From contig NC_134356.1 of NCBI RefSeq assembly GCF_048569485.1, forward strand, positions 537,437,217-537,501,216: 64,000 bases of DNA. The letters run 5' to 3'. Shown one piece after another: positions 12,501 to 22,696 of the stretch. The stretch is from Anomaloglossus baeobatrachus (Eukaryota; Chordata; Amphibia; Anura; Aromobatidae). The position numbers and the translations under genes were made by a program. The notes beneath the pieces were generated by a model. The model ran no database searches. It was not told the DNA's origin and saw only the letters and a program-made list of their open reading frames with translations. Within the stretch, counting starts at the first letter, position 1, and the number at the start of each line of letters is the position of its first letter.

Positions 12501-13690
12501 TGTATGTATGTATATATGCAGCAGAGCAGTATGCGTGTCTGTATGTATGTATATATGCAGCAGAGCAATATGCGTGTCTGTATGTATGTATATATGCAGC
12601 AGAGCAGTATGCGTGTCTGTATGTATATATGCAGCAGAGCAGTATGCGTGTCTGTATGTATGTATGTATATATGCAGCAGAGCAGTATGCGTGTCTGTAT
12701 GTATGTATATATGCAGCAGAGCAGTATGCGTGTCTGTATGTATGTATATATGCAGCAGAGCAGTATGCGTGTCTGTATGTATGTATGTATATATGCAGCA
12801 GAGCAGTATGCGTGTCTGTATGTATGTATGTATATATGCAGCAGAGCAGTATGCGTGTCTGTATGTATATATGCAGCAGAGCAGTATGCGTGTCTGTATG
12901 TATGTATATATGCAGCAGAGCAGTATGCGTGTCTATATGTATGTATGTATGCAGCAGAGCAGTATGCGTGTCTGTATGTATGTATGTATATATGCAGCAG
13001 AGCAGTATGCGTGTCTGTATGTATGTATATATGCAGCAGAGCAGTATGCGTGTCTGTATGTATGTATATCTGCAGCAGAGCAGTATGCGTGTCTGTATGT
13101 ATGTATATATGCAGCAGAGCAGTATGCGTGTCTGTATGTATGTATATATGCAGCAGAGCAGTATGCGTGTCTGTATGTATGTATGTATATATGCAGCAGA
13201 GCAGTATGCGTGACTGTATGTATGTATATATGCAGCAGAGCAGTATGCGTGTCTGTATGTATGTATATATGCAGCAGAGCAGTATGCGTGTCTGTATGTA
13301 TGTATGCAGCAGAGCAGTGTGTGTGTGTGTCTGTATGTATGCATGTATGTATGCAGCAGAGCAGTATGCGTGTCTGTCTGTATGTATGTATGCATGTATG
13401 TATGCAGCAGAGCAGTATGCGTGTCTGTATGTATGTATGCAGCAGAGCAGTGTGTGTGTGTGTCTGTATGTATGCATGTATGTATGCAGCAGAGCAGTAT
13501 GCGTGTCTGTATGTATGTATGCAGCAGAGCAGTGTGTGTGTGTGTCTGTATGTATGTATGCAGCAGAGCAGTGTGTGTGTGTCTGTCTATATGTATGTAT
13601 GTAGCAGAGCAGTGTGTGTGTCTGTCTATATGTATGTATGCATGCAGAGCAGTATGTGTGTGTCTGTATGTATGTATGCAGCATAGCAGT
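3593..13690. repeat. Giant minisatellite, 39-bp unit, about 10 kb
   Basis: About 250 tandem units. The core is GCAGCAGAGCAGTATGCGTG followed by TCTGTATG and a variable run of TATG/TA. The common unit is 39 bp; variants of 35 and 43 bp differ by one TATG tetranucleotide. Recurrent point variants (TCTATATG, GTATAC, GCATG, CAATATG) mark individual units. The unit contains no stop codon in several frames on either strand, so open frames of up to about 1,500 codons run through it. These are by-products of periodicity: 39 is a multiple of three, and the peptide just repeats 13 residues. The last 400 bp (from about 13290) are degenerate, with TG expansions and CATGTATG insertions. Confidence 0.98.
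4444..12537. repeat. 4,047-bp higher-order tandem duplication inside the minisatellite
   Basis: The block at about 4444-8490 is repeated at about 8491-12537. The irregular order of 35/39/43-bp units and rare unit variants is reproduced at an offset of exactly 4,047 bp: for example TGTAAGTATG near 6424 and 10471, and again near 7977 and 12024. I found two single-base differences between the copies, 6220 T versus 10267 C and 7415 T versus 11462 A. The match stops within one unit at each end. A smaller repeat with a 519-bp offset (about 4.15-4.52 kb versus 4.67-5.04 kb) lies at the left. Confidence 0.9.
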
Positions 13691-13912
13691 GTGTCTCTCT
13701 GTATGTATGCATGTATGATGTGTATCTATGTATGTCAGTGTATATGACTGTATAGATTTGTCTGTTTATATGTATTTTTGTGAGTTTGTCTTTAAATATG
13801 TATATGTACGTGTGTGTATCTGTGTATGTGTGTGTGTCTGCGTGTGTATGGGACCCACTGAGACTCTTCCGCCCGGGGCCCAAAAAAACCTGGAGCCGGC
13901 CCTGCCTGCGGT
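13691..13912 (+). repeat. Right flank of the array, part of a dispersed repeat
   Basis: A TG-rich stretch that ends in GGAGCCGGCCCTGCCTG. The same sequence lies inverted at about 57030-57180 and 57420-57490. At the second site no 39-bp array is present. The minisatellite therefore seems to have grown inside an older dispersed repeat. Confidence 0.7.
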
Positions 13913-14928
13913 GATGAAGTCCCGCCATCCCGACTTCAGCGCTGTCACTGTCCTCCATGGTCGCCGCTTGTCACATCACCTTCTCTCGCTTCCGACCCGA
14001 GACTGACTAGCGGTGACGTCACGGGCCTCTCGCGATTCTTGGCTGTGAAGGCGGCGGTCATTGAACTCAGTGACAGGTGCTGTCGGCAGTGCTGGAGATC
14101 AGCGCAGGTAATGTACCTCGCTGACAGCAGCACTTGTCATCCCCTGCAGTGACCTGGGCTGACCCATTGATGTTAGCTCAGGTCACTGCATTGCTCTCCC
14201 AGCCAATGGGGAACATCCTGCTCTTCATTGACTGGGACAGTGTGGATCGTCATGGCAACCCCTTGGATTACACCAGACCTGGATTTGTTTTTCATTCTAA
14301 TAAATTGGTTAAAGAGGGAATGTTTTGGGGAGTGTTTTTTCAAATAAAAATGTGTTTGTCGTCTATTTTTTTTATTACTGACTGGGTTGGTGATGTCGAG
14401 TATCTGATAGACGCCTGACCTCACCAACCCCAGGGCTTGATGCCAGGTGACATTACACACCTGGTATTAACCCCATATATTACCCCGTTTGCCACCGCAC
14501 CAGGGCGCGGGATGAGCTGGGGCGAAGCACCAGGATTGGCGCATCTAATGGATGCGCCACTTCTGGGGCGGCTGCGGCCTGCTATTTTTAGGCTGGGGAG
14601 AGTCCAATAACCATGGACCTCCCTAGTCTGAGAATATCAGGCCCCAGCTGTCTGCTTTACCTTGGCTGGTGATCCAATTTTGGGGGACCCCTACGTGTTT
14701 TTTTTTTAAATTATTTATTTAATTTAAAATAACAGCGTGGGGTGCCCTCAGTTTTGGATTACCAGCCAAGGTGAGGTTGCCAGCTGTGGTCTGCAGGCTG
14801 CAGCCGTCTGCTTTACCCTAGCTGGCTACAAAACTAGGGGGAACCCTACGTCATTTTTTTTTTTCATTTTTTTGGCTAAATACAAAGCTAAGCACCCCTT
14901 AGTGCCACATGAAAGGCACCAAAGGGTG
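13913..14928. repeat. Internal hAT sequence with diverged repeat units, copy 1
   Basis: From about 14300 the sequence (AATAAATTGGTTAAAGAGG, then TTTACCTTGGCTGGTGATCC, then a T-rich run) recurs at 16440-17050 in the same orientation with moderate divergence. There is no credible coding sequence. 13913-14170 is GC-rich with nothing recognised. Confidence 0.6.
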
Positions 14929-15655
14929 CTCCACTTTTTCTCCACTTTTTCTCCATTTTTTTCTCCACTTTTTCTCCACTTTTTCTACATTTTTTTTCTC
15001 CATTTTTTCTCCACTTTTTCTTCACTTTTTCTCCACTTTTTCTCCATTTTTTATCCACTTTTTCTCCACTTTTTATCCACTTTTTATCCATTTTTTTTCT
15101 CCATTTTTTCTCCACTTTTTCTCCATTTTTACTCCACTTTTTCTCCACTTTTTCTCCATTTTTTTCTCTACTTTTTCTCCACGTTTTCTCCATTTTTTCT
15201 CCACTTTTTCTCCATTTTTTCTCCACTTTTTCTCCATTTTTTCTCCACATTTTCTCCACTTTTTCTCCACTTTTTCTCCACTTTTTCTCCATTTTTTTCT
15301 CCACTTTTTCTCCACTTATTCTCCACTTTTTCTCCACTTTTTATCCATTTTTTCTCCACTTTTTCTCCACTTTTTCTCCACTTTTTATCCATTTTTTTCT
15401 CCATTTTTTCTCCACTTTTTCTCCATTTTTTCTCCACTTTTTCTCCACTTTTTCTCCACTTTTTCTCCTTTTTTTTCTCCACTTTTTCTCCACTTTTTCT
15501 CCACTTTTTCTCCACTTTTTCTCCATTTTTTCTCCACTTTTTTCTCCACTTTTTCTCCACTTTTTCTCCACTTTTTCTCCACTTTTTCTCCACTTTTTCT
15601 CCATTTTTTTCTCCACTTTTTCTCCATTTTTTTCTCCACTTTTTCTCCGTTCTTT
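14929..15655. repeat. CTCCACTTTTT satellite-like array
   Basis: About 60 units of an 11-12-bp pyrimidine-only motif, CTCCACTTTTT alternating with CTCCATTTTTT. The strong strand bias (C/T on the plus strand, G/A on the minus strand) makes it a polypurine-polypyrimidine tract that could adopt triplex structures (established property of such tracts; formation here is inference). The Phe/Ser- and Lys/Glu-rich frames across it are not genes. Confidence 0.97.
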
Positions 15656-16420
15656 TTCTATGGTCGGTCTACCCATTAGCTCTGCCATGCATACTGTAGC
15701 TCTACACCTACTGCACATGTTACTTTATGATTGACATCTCTTTCGTACCAGAGCTGTCTAAGTCTACTCTGACCCCATATTTGTCATTACTATATTGTCC
15801 TTGTACTGTATTATGACATTTGTATCATGTGTTTCATTTCTTGCTGTGTTGCAATTTTTTTGCTGCATCCCAATTGTACCTCTACATTGTTCGAGTTTAT
15901 GTTATTGTTCTCTCACTCTTATGTGATACTGATTATTGTCATTTTTCATGATTACATGCAGATAAGTCCAATCTGACGAAGGCTCAGGCTGAAACGTCAT
16001 TTGTAACTTGTTTTGGACAAAAACATATATGCTTATGAAAAAATTTTTTTTCTTAATACGGACCAATAAAGAGTGATTTTGCATTACTATCCGTTGTGAC
16101 TTACTGACTTAGTCTGGGAGATTTAGAGTGCCAAGGTTACTCACTAATTTTATCTATTATTACCTCTGAGCACCTATATACCAGTGAGCAGAGCTTCCTC
16201 TACAGTAGTTCTCCTGATTAGGCATGCCCTTACCTCATGAGCAGGGCATTGCAGCTTTGGTAGCAACCATTATGACATGGACTCTGCTGCTGTGGACCCG
16301 GGGAGAGTGAGTGCAGATTCATTGCACCCACACTCCTCACATGAAGGGTCCGCACTCCTAGAAAATGGGGGATACGTTCCCTGAGTGTCTCCCCCCCATA
16401 TTCTAGACGGTCCAGAGTCG
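15656..16420. other. No gene; short repeat-derived segment
   Basis: AT-rich sequence. About 15970-16080 has a GACGAAGGCT...GAAACGTCAT motif and AATAAA, of the kind seen in 3' tails of dispersed vertebrate repeats. I cannot name the family. The rest has nothing recognisable. Confidence 0.4.
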
Positions 16421-17900
16421 TCGTGGGACCCCTTTATTTTTTTTCTTACAATAAATTGGTGAAAGAGGAAATGTTTTGGGGACTGTTTTTTCAAATAAAT
16501 TTCTTTTGTCGATTTTTTTTTTTTTTTGTTAGTACTGACAGTTTATGATGTTGGGTATCTAATAGACGCCATGACATCACAAACTGCTGGGATTGATCTC
16601 AGGTGACTTTACAGCTAGTATCAACCCGATTTATTACCCCGTTTGCCACTGCACCAGGGCACGGGATGAGCTGGGGTGAAGCGCCAGGATTGGCGCATCT
16701 AGTGGATGCGCCACGTCTGGGGTGCCTGCGGCCTGCTATTTTCAGGCTGTGAAGGCCCAATAACTATGGACCTTCCCACCCTGAGAATACCAGACCACAG
16801 CTGTCCGCTTTACCTTGGCTGGTGATCCAATTTGGGGGGGACCCTACTTTTATTGTGTAATTATTAATATTTAGAAAATAATTATAAAAAAGAGCCTGAG
16901 GGGACCTCCACATTGGATCCCCAACCACGGTAAAGCTGCCAGCTGTGGTTTTCAGGCTACAGCCGTCTGCTTTACCCTAGCTGGCTATCAAAAATGGGGG
17001 GACCCAACGTCATTTTTTTTTTTAACCATTTTTTAAATAGAAAAAATTAATGGGCTTCCCTGTATTTTGATTGCCAACCAAGGTAACGGCAGGCAGATGG
17101 GGGTGGCAACCCATAGCTGTCTGCTTTATCTGCGCTGAGAATCAAAAATACCGCGGAGCGCTACGTCATTTTTTTAAAGATTTATTTTTACAGCACTGTG
17201 ATGTCTAGCAATCAAAATACAGGGAAGCCCATTTTATTTTTAGTTATTTAAATAAATAATTAAAAAAAATATATATGGGCTCCCGCTGCATTTTTTGTAT
17301 TGCTAGCTAAGGGTAATCCAAGCAGCTACTGGCGGCTAACCCCCACTGCTTGGTGTTACCTTCACTGGCAATGGAAAATCCAGGGAAGCATTTTTTATTT
17401 TTTTTGCCAAAAAACTACAAAAAAAAGGACGTGAGCTTCGCCATATTTTTGTATGCTAGCCAGGTACAGCAGGCAGCCACGGGCTGCCTCCAACCCCCAG
17501 TTGCCTATTTGTACCCGGCTGGGAACCAAAAATATAGGGAAGCCCGTTTTTTTTTAATTATTTCACTTATTTCATGAAATAATTAAAAAACAAATGACGT
17601 GGGCTTCGCCCCATTTTTGTGTCCAGCCGGGTACAACTAGGCAGCTGGGGATTGGAATCCGCAGCACAGGTTAGCCCGAGGTTTCTGGGCGCCTCTACTG
17701 CGGATTTCAGTCCGCAGCCGCCCCAGAAAATGGCGCTCTCATAGAAGCGCCATCATCTGGCGCTGTATCCAACTCTTCCAACAGCCCTGGAGCCGGGTGG
17801 CTTGTTGGGTAATCATGAGTTAATACTGGCTTTGTTTTACTAGCCAGTATTAAGCCAGAGATTCTTAATGTCAGGCACGTTTGACCCGGCCATTAAGAAT
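16421..17900. repeat. Internal hAT sequence with diverged repeat units, copy 2 and further units
   Basis: 16440-17050 repeats 14300-14900. Units of roughly 130-150 bp with the theme TCTGCTTTACC, GGCTGG, an AAAATGGGGG-like run and CTACGTCATTTTTT then continue in more diverged form to about 17650. I see no conserved coding frame. Confidence 0.6.
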
Positions 17901-18791
17901 CTCCAATAAAGGGTTAAAAAAAACACCACACAGAGAAAAAATACTTTAATAGAAATAAATACACAGACACATTAGAGACTCCATCTTTATTACCCCCTGT
18001 CAGCCCTCCACGATCCTGCTCTTCTGTCTTCTTTCTTTCTAGTGTAGTAGTAGTGACGATTGTAGTGAGGATGAGATTCACCAGCTCATCACTTGGGGCT
18101 GGGGAACCTCCATCCTCACTACAATGCTCACTACAATCGTGCAGCCTTCACTCCGTGAGTGATCAGTGCTGGCTGTCAGCGGCAACAGCGGTAACGCTGA
18201 CAGACGCGTTACCATAGCAACGGTGCTCTCGGAGCCGCGGTTAGCGGTGACATCACCGCTAACTGCGTTGCTATGGCAACGGTGATCTCCGTTAATGACC
18301 GGCTGTGTCAGCCGGTCCCTAACGGAACGGGGAGTCAACCGTGTGCTAGAGCATGTCGCCGGTACACGGCGATACACATATGTGCACCGTGTACCGGAGA
18401 GATGCACTCGCAGGTCCTACATGACGTGTCATAGTCATGTGACCAGTCTGTAGCCAATGAGATAATAGCCACGTGACTGGTCACATGGCTATTTTGACGT
18501 CACGATAGGTCCTGCATCTCTGCTGGCAGTGCCGGTCACCGGGAGGATTCAGCGATCATCAGATGGAATAGCGGCAGGAGACAGAGTGCAGAAGGGATCG
18601 CGAGGACCGGTAAGTGTTATGGCAATGTTTATTAACTGTTTGTGTACATTTATCATGCATTTTTATGTGTTTGTGATTGCCTCCCATTCTAGCCTATACG
18701 TTCGAGTTCGGTTCGACGAACCGAACTCGAACGGGACCCCCGTTCGGCGAGCCGACCTCGAGCTGAACCGGGACCGGTTCGCTCATCTCTA
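17901..18791 (+). repeat. 3' region of the hAT-type element
   Basis: About 18080-18520 is GC-rich with nested short inverted repeats. The last 150 bp (ATGTGTTTGTGATTGCCTCC, then TTCGAGTTCGGTTCGACGAA and related inverted motifs, then CGCTCATCTCTA) match the 3' ends of the other two hAT copies. The repeated TTCG/CGAA palindromes are candidate transposase-binding subterminal sites (inference). Confidence 0.75.
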
Positions 18792-18799
18792 GTGCAGAG

Positions 18800-20320
18800 T
18801 GTAGGTTCAAGCATAAGTGCTCCGGCTGCGGGGGGGACATAGTTTGTCCAAATGTTTTAAGTAAGGGAGAGGCAAGGCCGGGGACGGGTCTGGTAAAAGG
18901 GAGGACGCCAGTGAAAATAGAGGCGATGGCGCCGTTTTTAAGTAGGTATCCGGACGGGGCAGCGGCGTCGCTTTTGCGGTTTGGTTTTTTGTACGGTTTT
19001 CAGATTCTGTCGGCGGTTGAGGCATTGCCTCCGGTTTGTCGTAACTTACGGTTGGCAAGGGACCACCCTATGGTTGTGGGTGAGAAGTTGGGTAAAGAGG
19101 TTGAGCTGGGCAGGATGGGGGGCCCATTTGAGAGCCCGCCGTGCAGTAATCTGGTGGTGTCCCCGCTGGGGGTGGTGCCAAAGAAGGAGCCGAACAAATT
19201 TCGGCTCATTCATCATCTTTCATTTCCGGAGGGGTCGTTGGGGAATGATGGCATCGTGCCGGAATAGTCGGCGGTGTACTACGTTTCATTTGACAAAGCG
19301 CTGGACTTGGTACGGGCGGCGGGACACGGTGCATTGATGGCAAAGGCAGATGTAGAATTGGCGTTTCGTTTATTGCCGGTGCATCCGGAGAGTCAGCACC
19401 TTCTGGGTTGCTGGTGGGGTGGAAAGTTTTATGTTGATCATTGTTTGCCTATGGGCTGTTCAATTTCTTGTTCATATTTTGAGGCGTTTAGCTCCTTTGT
19501 TGAGTGGGTGGTGCGGGACGTGTCCGGCTTGTCCTCCATTATCCACTATTTAGATGATTTTCTGTGTGTTGGTCCGGCGGGTTCCATGGTGTGGCCTGGT
19601 TTGTTGTTCGCCTTGCAGAGAGTGGCGGATCGCTTTGGGATCCCTTTGGCGCAAGAAAAAACGGAGGGGCCGGCGCCGGTTATGCGTTTCCTGAGGATTG
19701 AAATTGACTCTCTGGCTATGGAATGTAGGTTGCCGGAGGACAAGATTGTGGATTTGTGGAGCGTGGTTGCGGCGATGCTGGCAGCGAAAAAAGTGCGGCT
19801 TAAGGTGGTACAGTCTTTGCTCGGGAAGCTGAATTTTGCATGCAGGATTATGCCAATGGAGCGTGTTTTCGCCAGGAGGTTGGCAACAGCTACGGCAGGC
19901 GTGCGGTCCTCGGGGCATTTTGTGCGGGTCACGCAGGAGATCAAGGAAGATTTGTTGGTTTGGGATGTCTTCTTGGGGCGTTTTAACGGCCGAGCTTTGT
20001 GGTTTAAGAAGGTGGTGCCTAATGGTGCGCTGGAGCTGTATACGGATGCGGCCGGGTCGGCGGGTTTCGGCGCTATTTTTCAGGGACATTGGTGCGTTGG
20101 CAGGTGGCCTGAGGAATGGCGGCAGAGTGGCCTGGTAAAAAATCTGGCCCTGCTGGAGTTGTTTCCAATCGTGGTGGCGGTGGAGTTGTGGGGGTCGCAA
20201 TTTTCGGGACGTAAAGTGTGCTTTCATTGCGATAATCAGGCGGTTGTGCATGCAATAAACAGCTTGTCAGCGAAGTCTGGACCGGTAGTGGCATATCTGC
20301 GGCATTTGGTGCTCAAGTGT
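18800..20320 (+). pseudogene. Reverse transcriptase/RNase H region of the Ngaro-like element (fossil)
   Basis: RT motifs are clear: PKKEPNKFRLIHHLSFPEG near 19180, KADVELAFRLLPVHPES near 19345, PMGCSISCSYFEAF near 19450, and the catalytic IHYLDDFLCVG near 19540. RNase H follows: ELYTDAAGSAGFGAIF near 20035, a conserved glutamate in LLELFPIVVAVELWG near 20150, and CDNQAVVHAIN near 20228. The spacing is that of DIRS/Ngaro elements. A CR1 insertion at 20326 cuts the RNase H end, whose remaining C-terminal part lies just right of 23005. The region is a fossil with a few breaks. In living relatives this enzyme copies the element RNA into DNA. Confidence 0.88.
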
Positions 20321-20361
20321 TTCATAGTTTCATAGTTTTTAAGGTTGAAGGGAGACTCTAA

Positions 20362-20948
20362 GGCGGGCTTTGCACACTACGACATCGCAGGTGCGATGTC
20401 GGTGGGGTCAAATTGAAAGTGACGCACATCCGGCATCGCATGCGACATCGTAGTGTGTAAAGCCTAGATGATACGATTAACGAGCACAAAATCGTCGTAA
20501 TCGTATCATCGGTGCAGCGTCGGCGTAATCCATAATTACGCTGACACGACGGTCCGATGTTGTTCCTCGTTCCTGCGGCAGCACACATCGCTGTGTGTGA
20601 AGTCGCAGGAGCGAGGAACATCTACTGGCGTCACCGCGGCTTCCGTAGGATATGCGGAAGGAAGGAGGTGGGCAGGATGTTTACATCCTGCCCATCTTCA
20701 CCCCTCCGCCGCTATTGGCCGCCTGCCGTGTGACATCGCTATGACGCCACACGACCCGCCCCCTTAGGAAGGAGGTGGGTCGCCGGCCAGAGCGATGGTT
20801 GCAGGACAGGTGAGTGCATGTGAAGCTGGCGTAGCGATAATTTTCGCTACGCCAGCTATCACACGATATCGTACCTGCGACGGGGGCGGGGACTATCGCG
20901 TGCAACATCGCAGCATCGGCTTGCGATGTCGCAACGTGCAAAGCCGCC
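20362..20948. mobile_element. TAA fold-back element (Harbinger-like MITE), copy a
   Basis: The inverted ends are GGCGGGCTTTGCACACTACG and its near-complement CGTGCAAAGCCGCC. The TAA duplication is at 20359-20361 and 20949-20951. It sits in the CR1 3' UTR and has no coding sequence. The TAA target and inverted ends fit PIF/Harbinger MITEs (TWA target; family knowledge). Confidence 0.82.
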
Positions 20949-21107
20949 TAAGTCCATCTAGTTCAACCCGTAGCCTAACATATTGATCTAGAGGAAGGCA
21001 AAAAAAACCCAATGTGTCAAATAAGCTCCAATGGGGAAAAAAATTCCTTCCTGACTCCACATACGGCAATCAGACTAGTTCCCTGGATCAACACCCTGTC
21101 ATAAAAT

Positions 21108-21485
21108 CTAATATACATAACTGGTAATATTATATTTTTCAAGAAAGGCATCCAGGCTCTGCTTAAATGTTAGTAGTGAATCACTCATTACAACACCATG
21201 CGACAGAGAGTTCCATAGTCTCACTGCTCGTACAGTAAAGAATCCTCGTCTGTGGTTATGATTAAACCTTCTTTCCTTGAGACGTAGCGGATGCTCCCAT
21301 GTTCCAGTCACAGGCCTAGGTGTAAAGAGATCTTTGGAAAGGTCTCTGTACTGTCCCCTCATATGTTTATACATTGTGATTAGATCCCCCCTATGCCTTT
21401 GTTTTTCCAAACTAAATAACCCCAAGTTTAATAACCTGTCTTGGTGTTGCAGCCCACCCATTCCTCTAATAATCTAGGTCGCTCT
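21108..21485 (-). pseudogene. CR1 RT C-terminal fragment, piece 1
   Basis: A 117-codon frame with the CR1 C-terminal signature: GLFSLEKQRHRGDLITMYK, then RRGFFTVRAVRLWNSL. It is 5'-truncated just before the conserved QRRATK region and is followed on its 3' side by a CR1-type UTR. It has no catalytic RT core and cannot act alone. Confidence 0.85.
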
Positions 21486-21507
21486 TCTATCTACCTGTAA
21501 GATTATG

Positions 21508-22107
21508 CTATTTATAACCTTCTATACTTTTGCTATCAAGAAAAGCATCCATTCCTCTCTTAAATTCATTCAGTGAGTTGGCCATCACCACTTCCTCAGG
21601 AAGAGAGTTCCAGAGCCTCACTGCTCTTACCGTGAAGAACCCTCTTCTATGCTGATGTAGGAATTTTCTTTCCTCCAATCGAAGAGAATGCCCCCTTGTT
21701 CTTGTCACAGTCCTTGGTACAAACAGATCATGGGAGAGATCTCTATATGGCCCTCTGATATATTTGTACATATTTATTAGGTCTCCCCTAAGACTTCTCT
21801 TTTCTAGAGTACATAGACCTAATTTTGATAACCTTTCCGTGTATTGTAATGCACCCACTCCATTTATTATTTTAGTAGCCCGCCTCTGAACCCTTTCAAG
21901 TTCAGTAATGTCTTTCTTGAGCACCGGTGCCCAAAATTGCACACAATACTCCAAGTGTGGTCTGACGAGTGATTTGTACAGAGGGAGAATGATGTTTTCA
22001 TCTCGTGCCCCCAGACCTCTTCTAATGCATCCCATCACCCTATTTGCTTTGGTGGCTGCTGCCTGACACTGGGCACTCCAATTTAGATTCTTATTGACTA
22101 AGATGCC
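21508..22107 (-). pseudogene. CR1 RT C-terminal region, piece 2
   Basis: The frame reads through LGILVNKNLNWSAQ, LYKSLVRPHLEYCVQFW, LERVQRRATKIING, LEKRSLRGDLINMYKYI and RRGFFTVRAVRLWNSLPEEV, all typical of vertebrate CR1. It continues upstream beyond the fold-back element at 22111-22693. It differs enough from piece 1 to be a separate CR1 subfamily or source copy. Confidence 0.87.
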
Positions 22108-22110
22108 TAA

Positions 22111-22693
22111 AGCGGGCTTTACACGCTGCGACATCGCTAATGCGGAGTCGTTGGGGTCACGGAATTTGTGACGCACATCCGGCCGCATTAGCGATGCCGT
22201 TGCGTGTGACACCGATAAGCGATTTTACATCGTTGCAAAAACGTGCAAAATCGCTAATCGGCGACATGGGGGTCCATTCTTAAAAATCGTTACTGCAGCA
22301 GTAACGAAGTTGTTCCTCGTTCCTGCGGCAGCACACATCGCTGCGTGTGACACCGCAGGAACGAGGAAGCTCCCCTTACCTGCCTCCCGGCCGCTATGTG
22401 GAAGGAAGGAGGTGGGCGGGATGTTACGTCCCGCTCATCTCCGCCCCTCCGCTGCTATTGGGCGGCGGTTCAGTGACGTTTCAGTGACGTCGCTGTGACG
22501 CCGCACGGACTGCCCCCTTAGAAAGGAGGCGGTTCGTCGGTCACAGCGACGTCGCCGGACAGGTAAGTATGTGTAACGGCTATGGGCGATGTTGTGCGGC
22601 ACGGGCAGCGATATGCCCGTGTCGCGCAACAGATGGGGGCGGGTACCCACACTAGCGATATCGGGACCGATATCGCAGTGTGTAAAGTAGTCT
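22111..22693. mobile_element. TAA fold-back element (Harbinger-like MITE), copy b
   Basis: The left end is AGCGGGCTTTACACGCTGCG and the right end is a decayed complement (CAGTGTGTAAAGTAGTC). The target is TAA at 22108-22110, with TCA at 22694-22696 on the right, one mismatch. It splits the CR1 reading frame between the FADD part and the C-terminal part, so it is younger than the CR1. Confidence 0.78.
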
Positions 22694-22696
22694 TCA

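Larger units (their letters stand above)
2843..18791 (+). mobile_element. Non-autonomous hAT-type element of 15.9 kb carrying a giant minisatellite
   Basis: The ends are inverted (TAGAGTTGAGCG at the left, CGCTCATCTCTA at the right) and are flanked by a perfect 8-bp target duplication, GTGCAGAG, at 2835-2842 and 18792-18799. An 8-bp duplication is the hAT signature. The left end matches the left end of the hAT at 38017, and the right end (from about 18640) matches the 3' end of the hAT copies at 28253 and 44813. The orientation is therefore 5' to 3' on the plus strand. No transposase remains. The interior is a mosaic of a CA microsatellite, the 39-bp minisatellite (about 10 kb), a CTCCACTTTTT array and diverged internal repeats. 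Whether it moved at full size or grew after insertion cannot be read from the sequence. Confidence 0.85.

Noticed and set aside
3593-13690. Possible CRISPR-like array because of regular repeats of about 39 bp
   Set aside because: There are no unique spacers: the whole period is repeated. The setting is a vertebrate hAT element.
3480-13747. Very long open frames (up to about 1,585 codons) on both strands
   Set aside because: They are produced by the 39-bp repeat unit, which lacks stops. The peptides are only a 13-residue repeat, with comparable frames in both directions and no start context or non-repeat domain.
14888-15718. Lys/Glu- and Phe/Ser-rich frames up to about 320 codons
   Set aside because: They lie wholly in the CTCCACTTTTT array and change with unit length.
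15960-16080. Polinton or Penelope terminus suggested by GACGAAGGCT...GAAACGTC
   Set aside because: No inverted end, capsid, polymerase or GIY-YIG sequence is nearby. The motif alone is too weak to name a family.
19546-20294. Minus-strand frames opposite the RT/RNase H
   Set aside because: They are shadows of the plus-strand RT/RNase H coding region.
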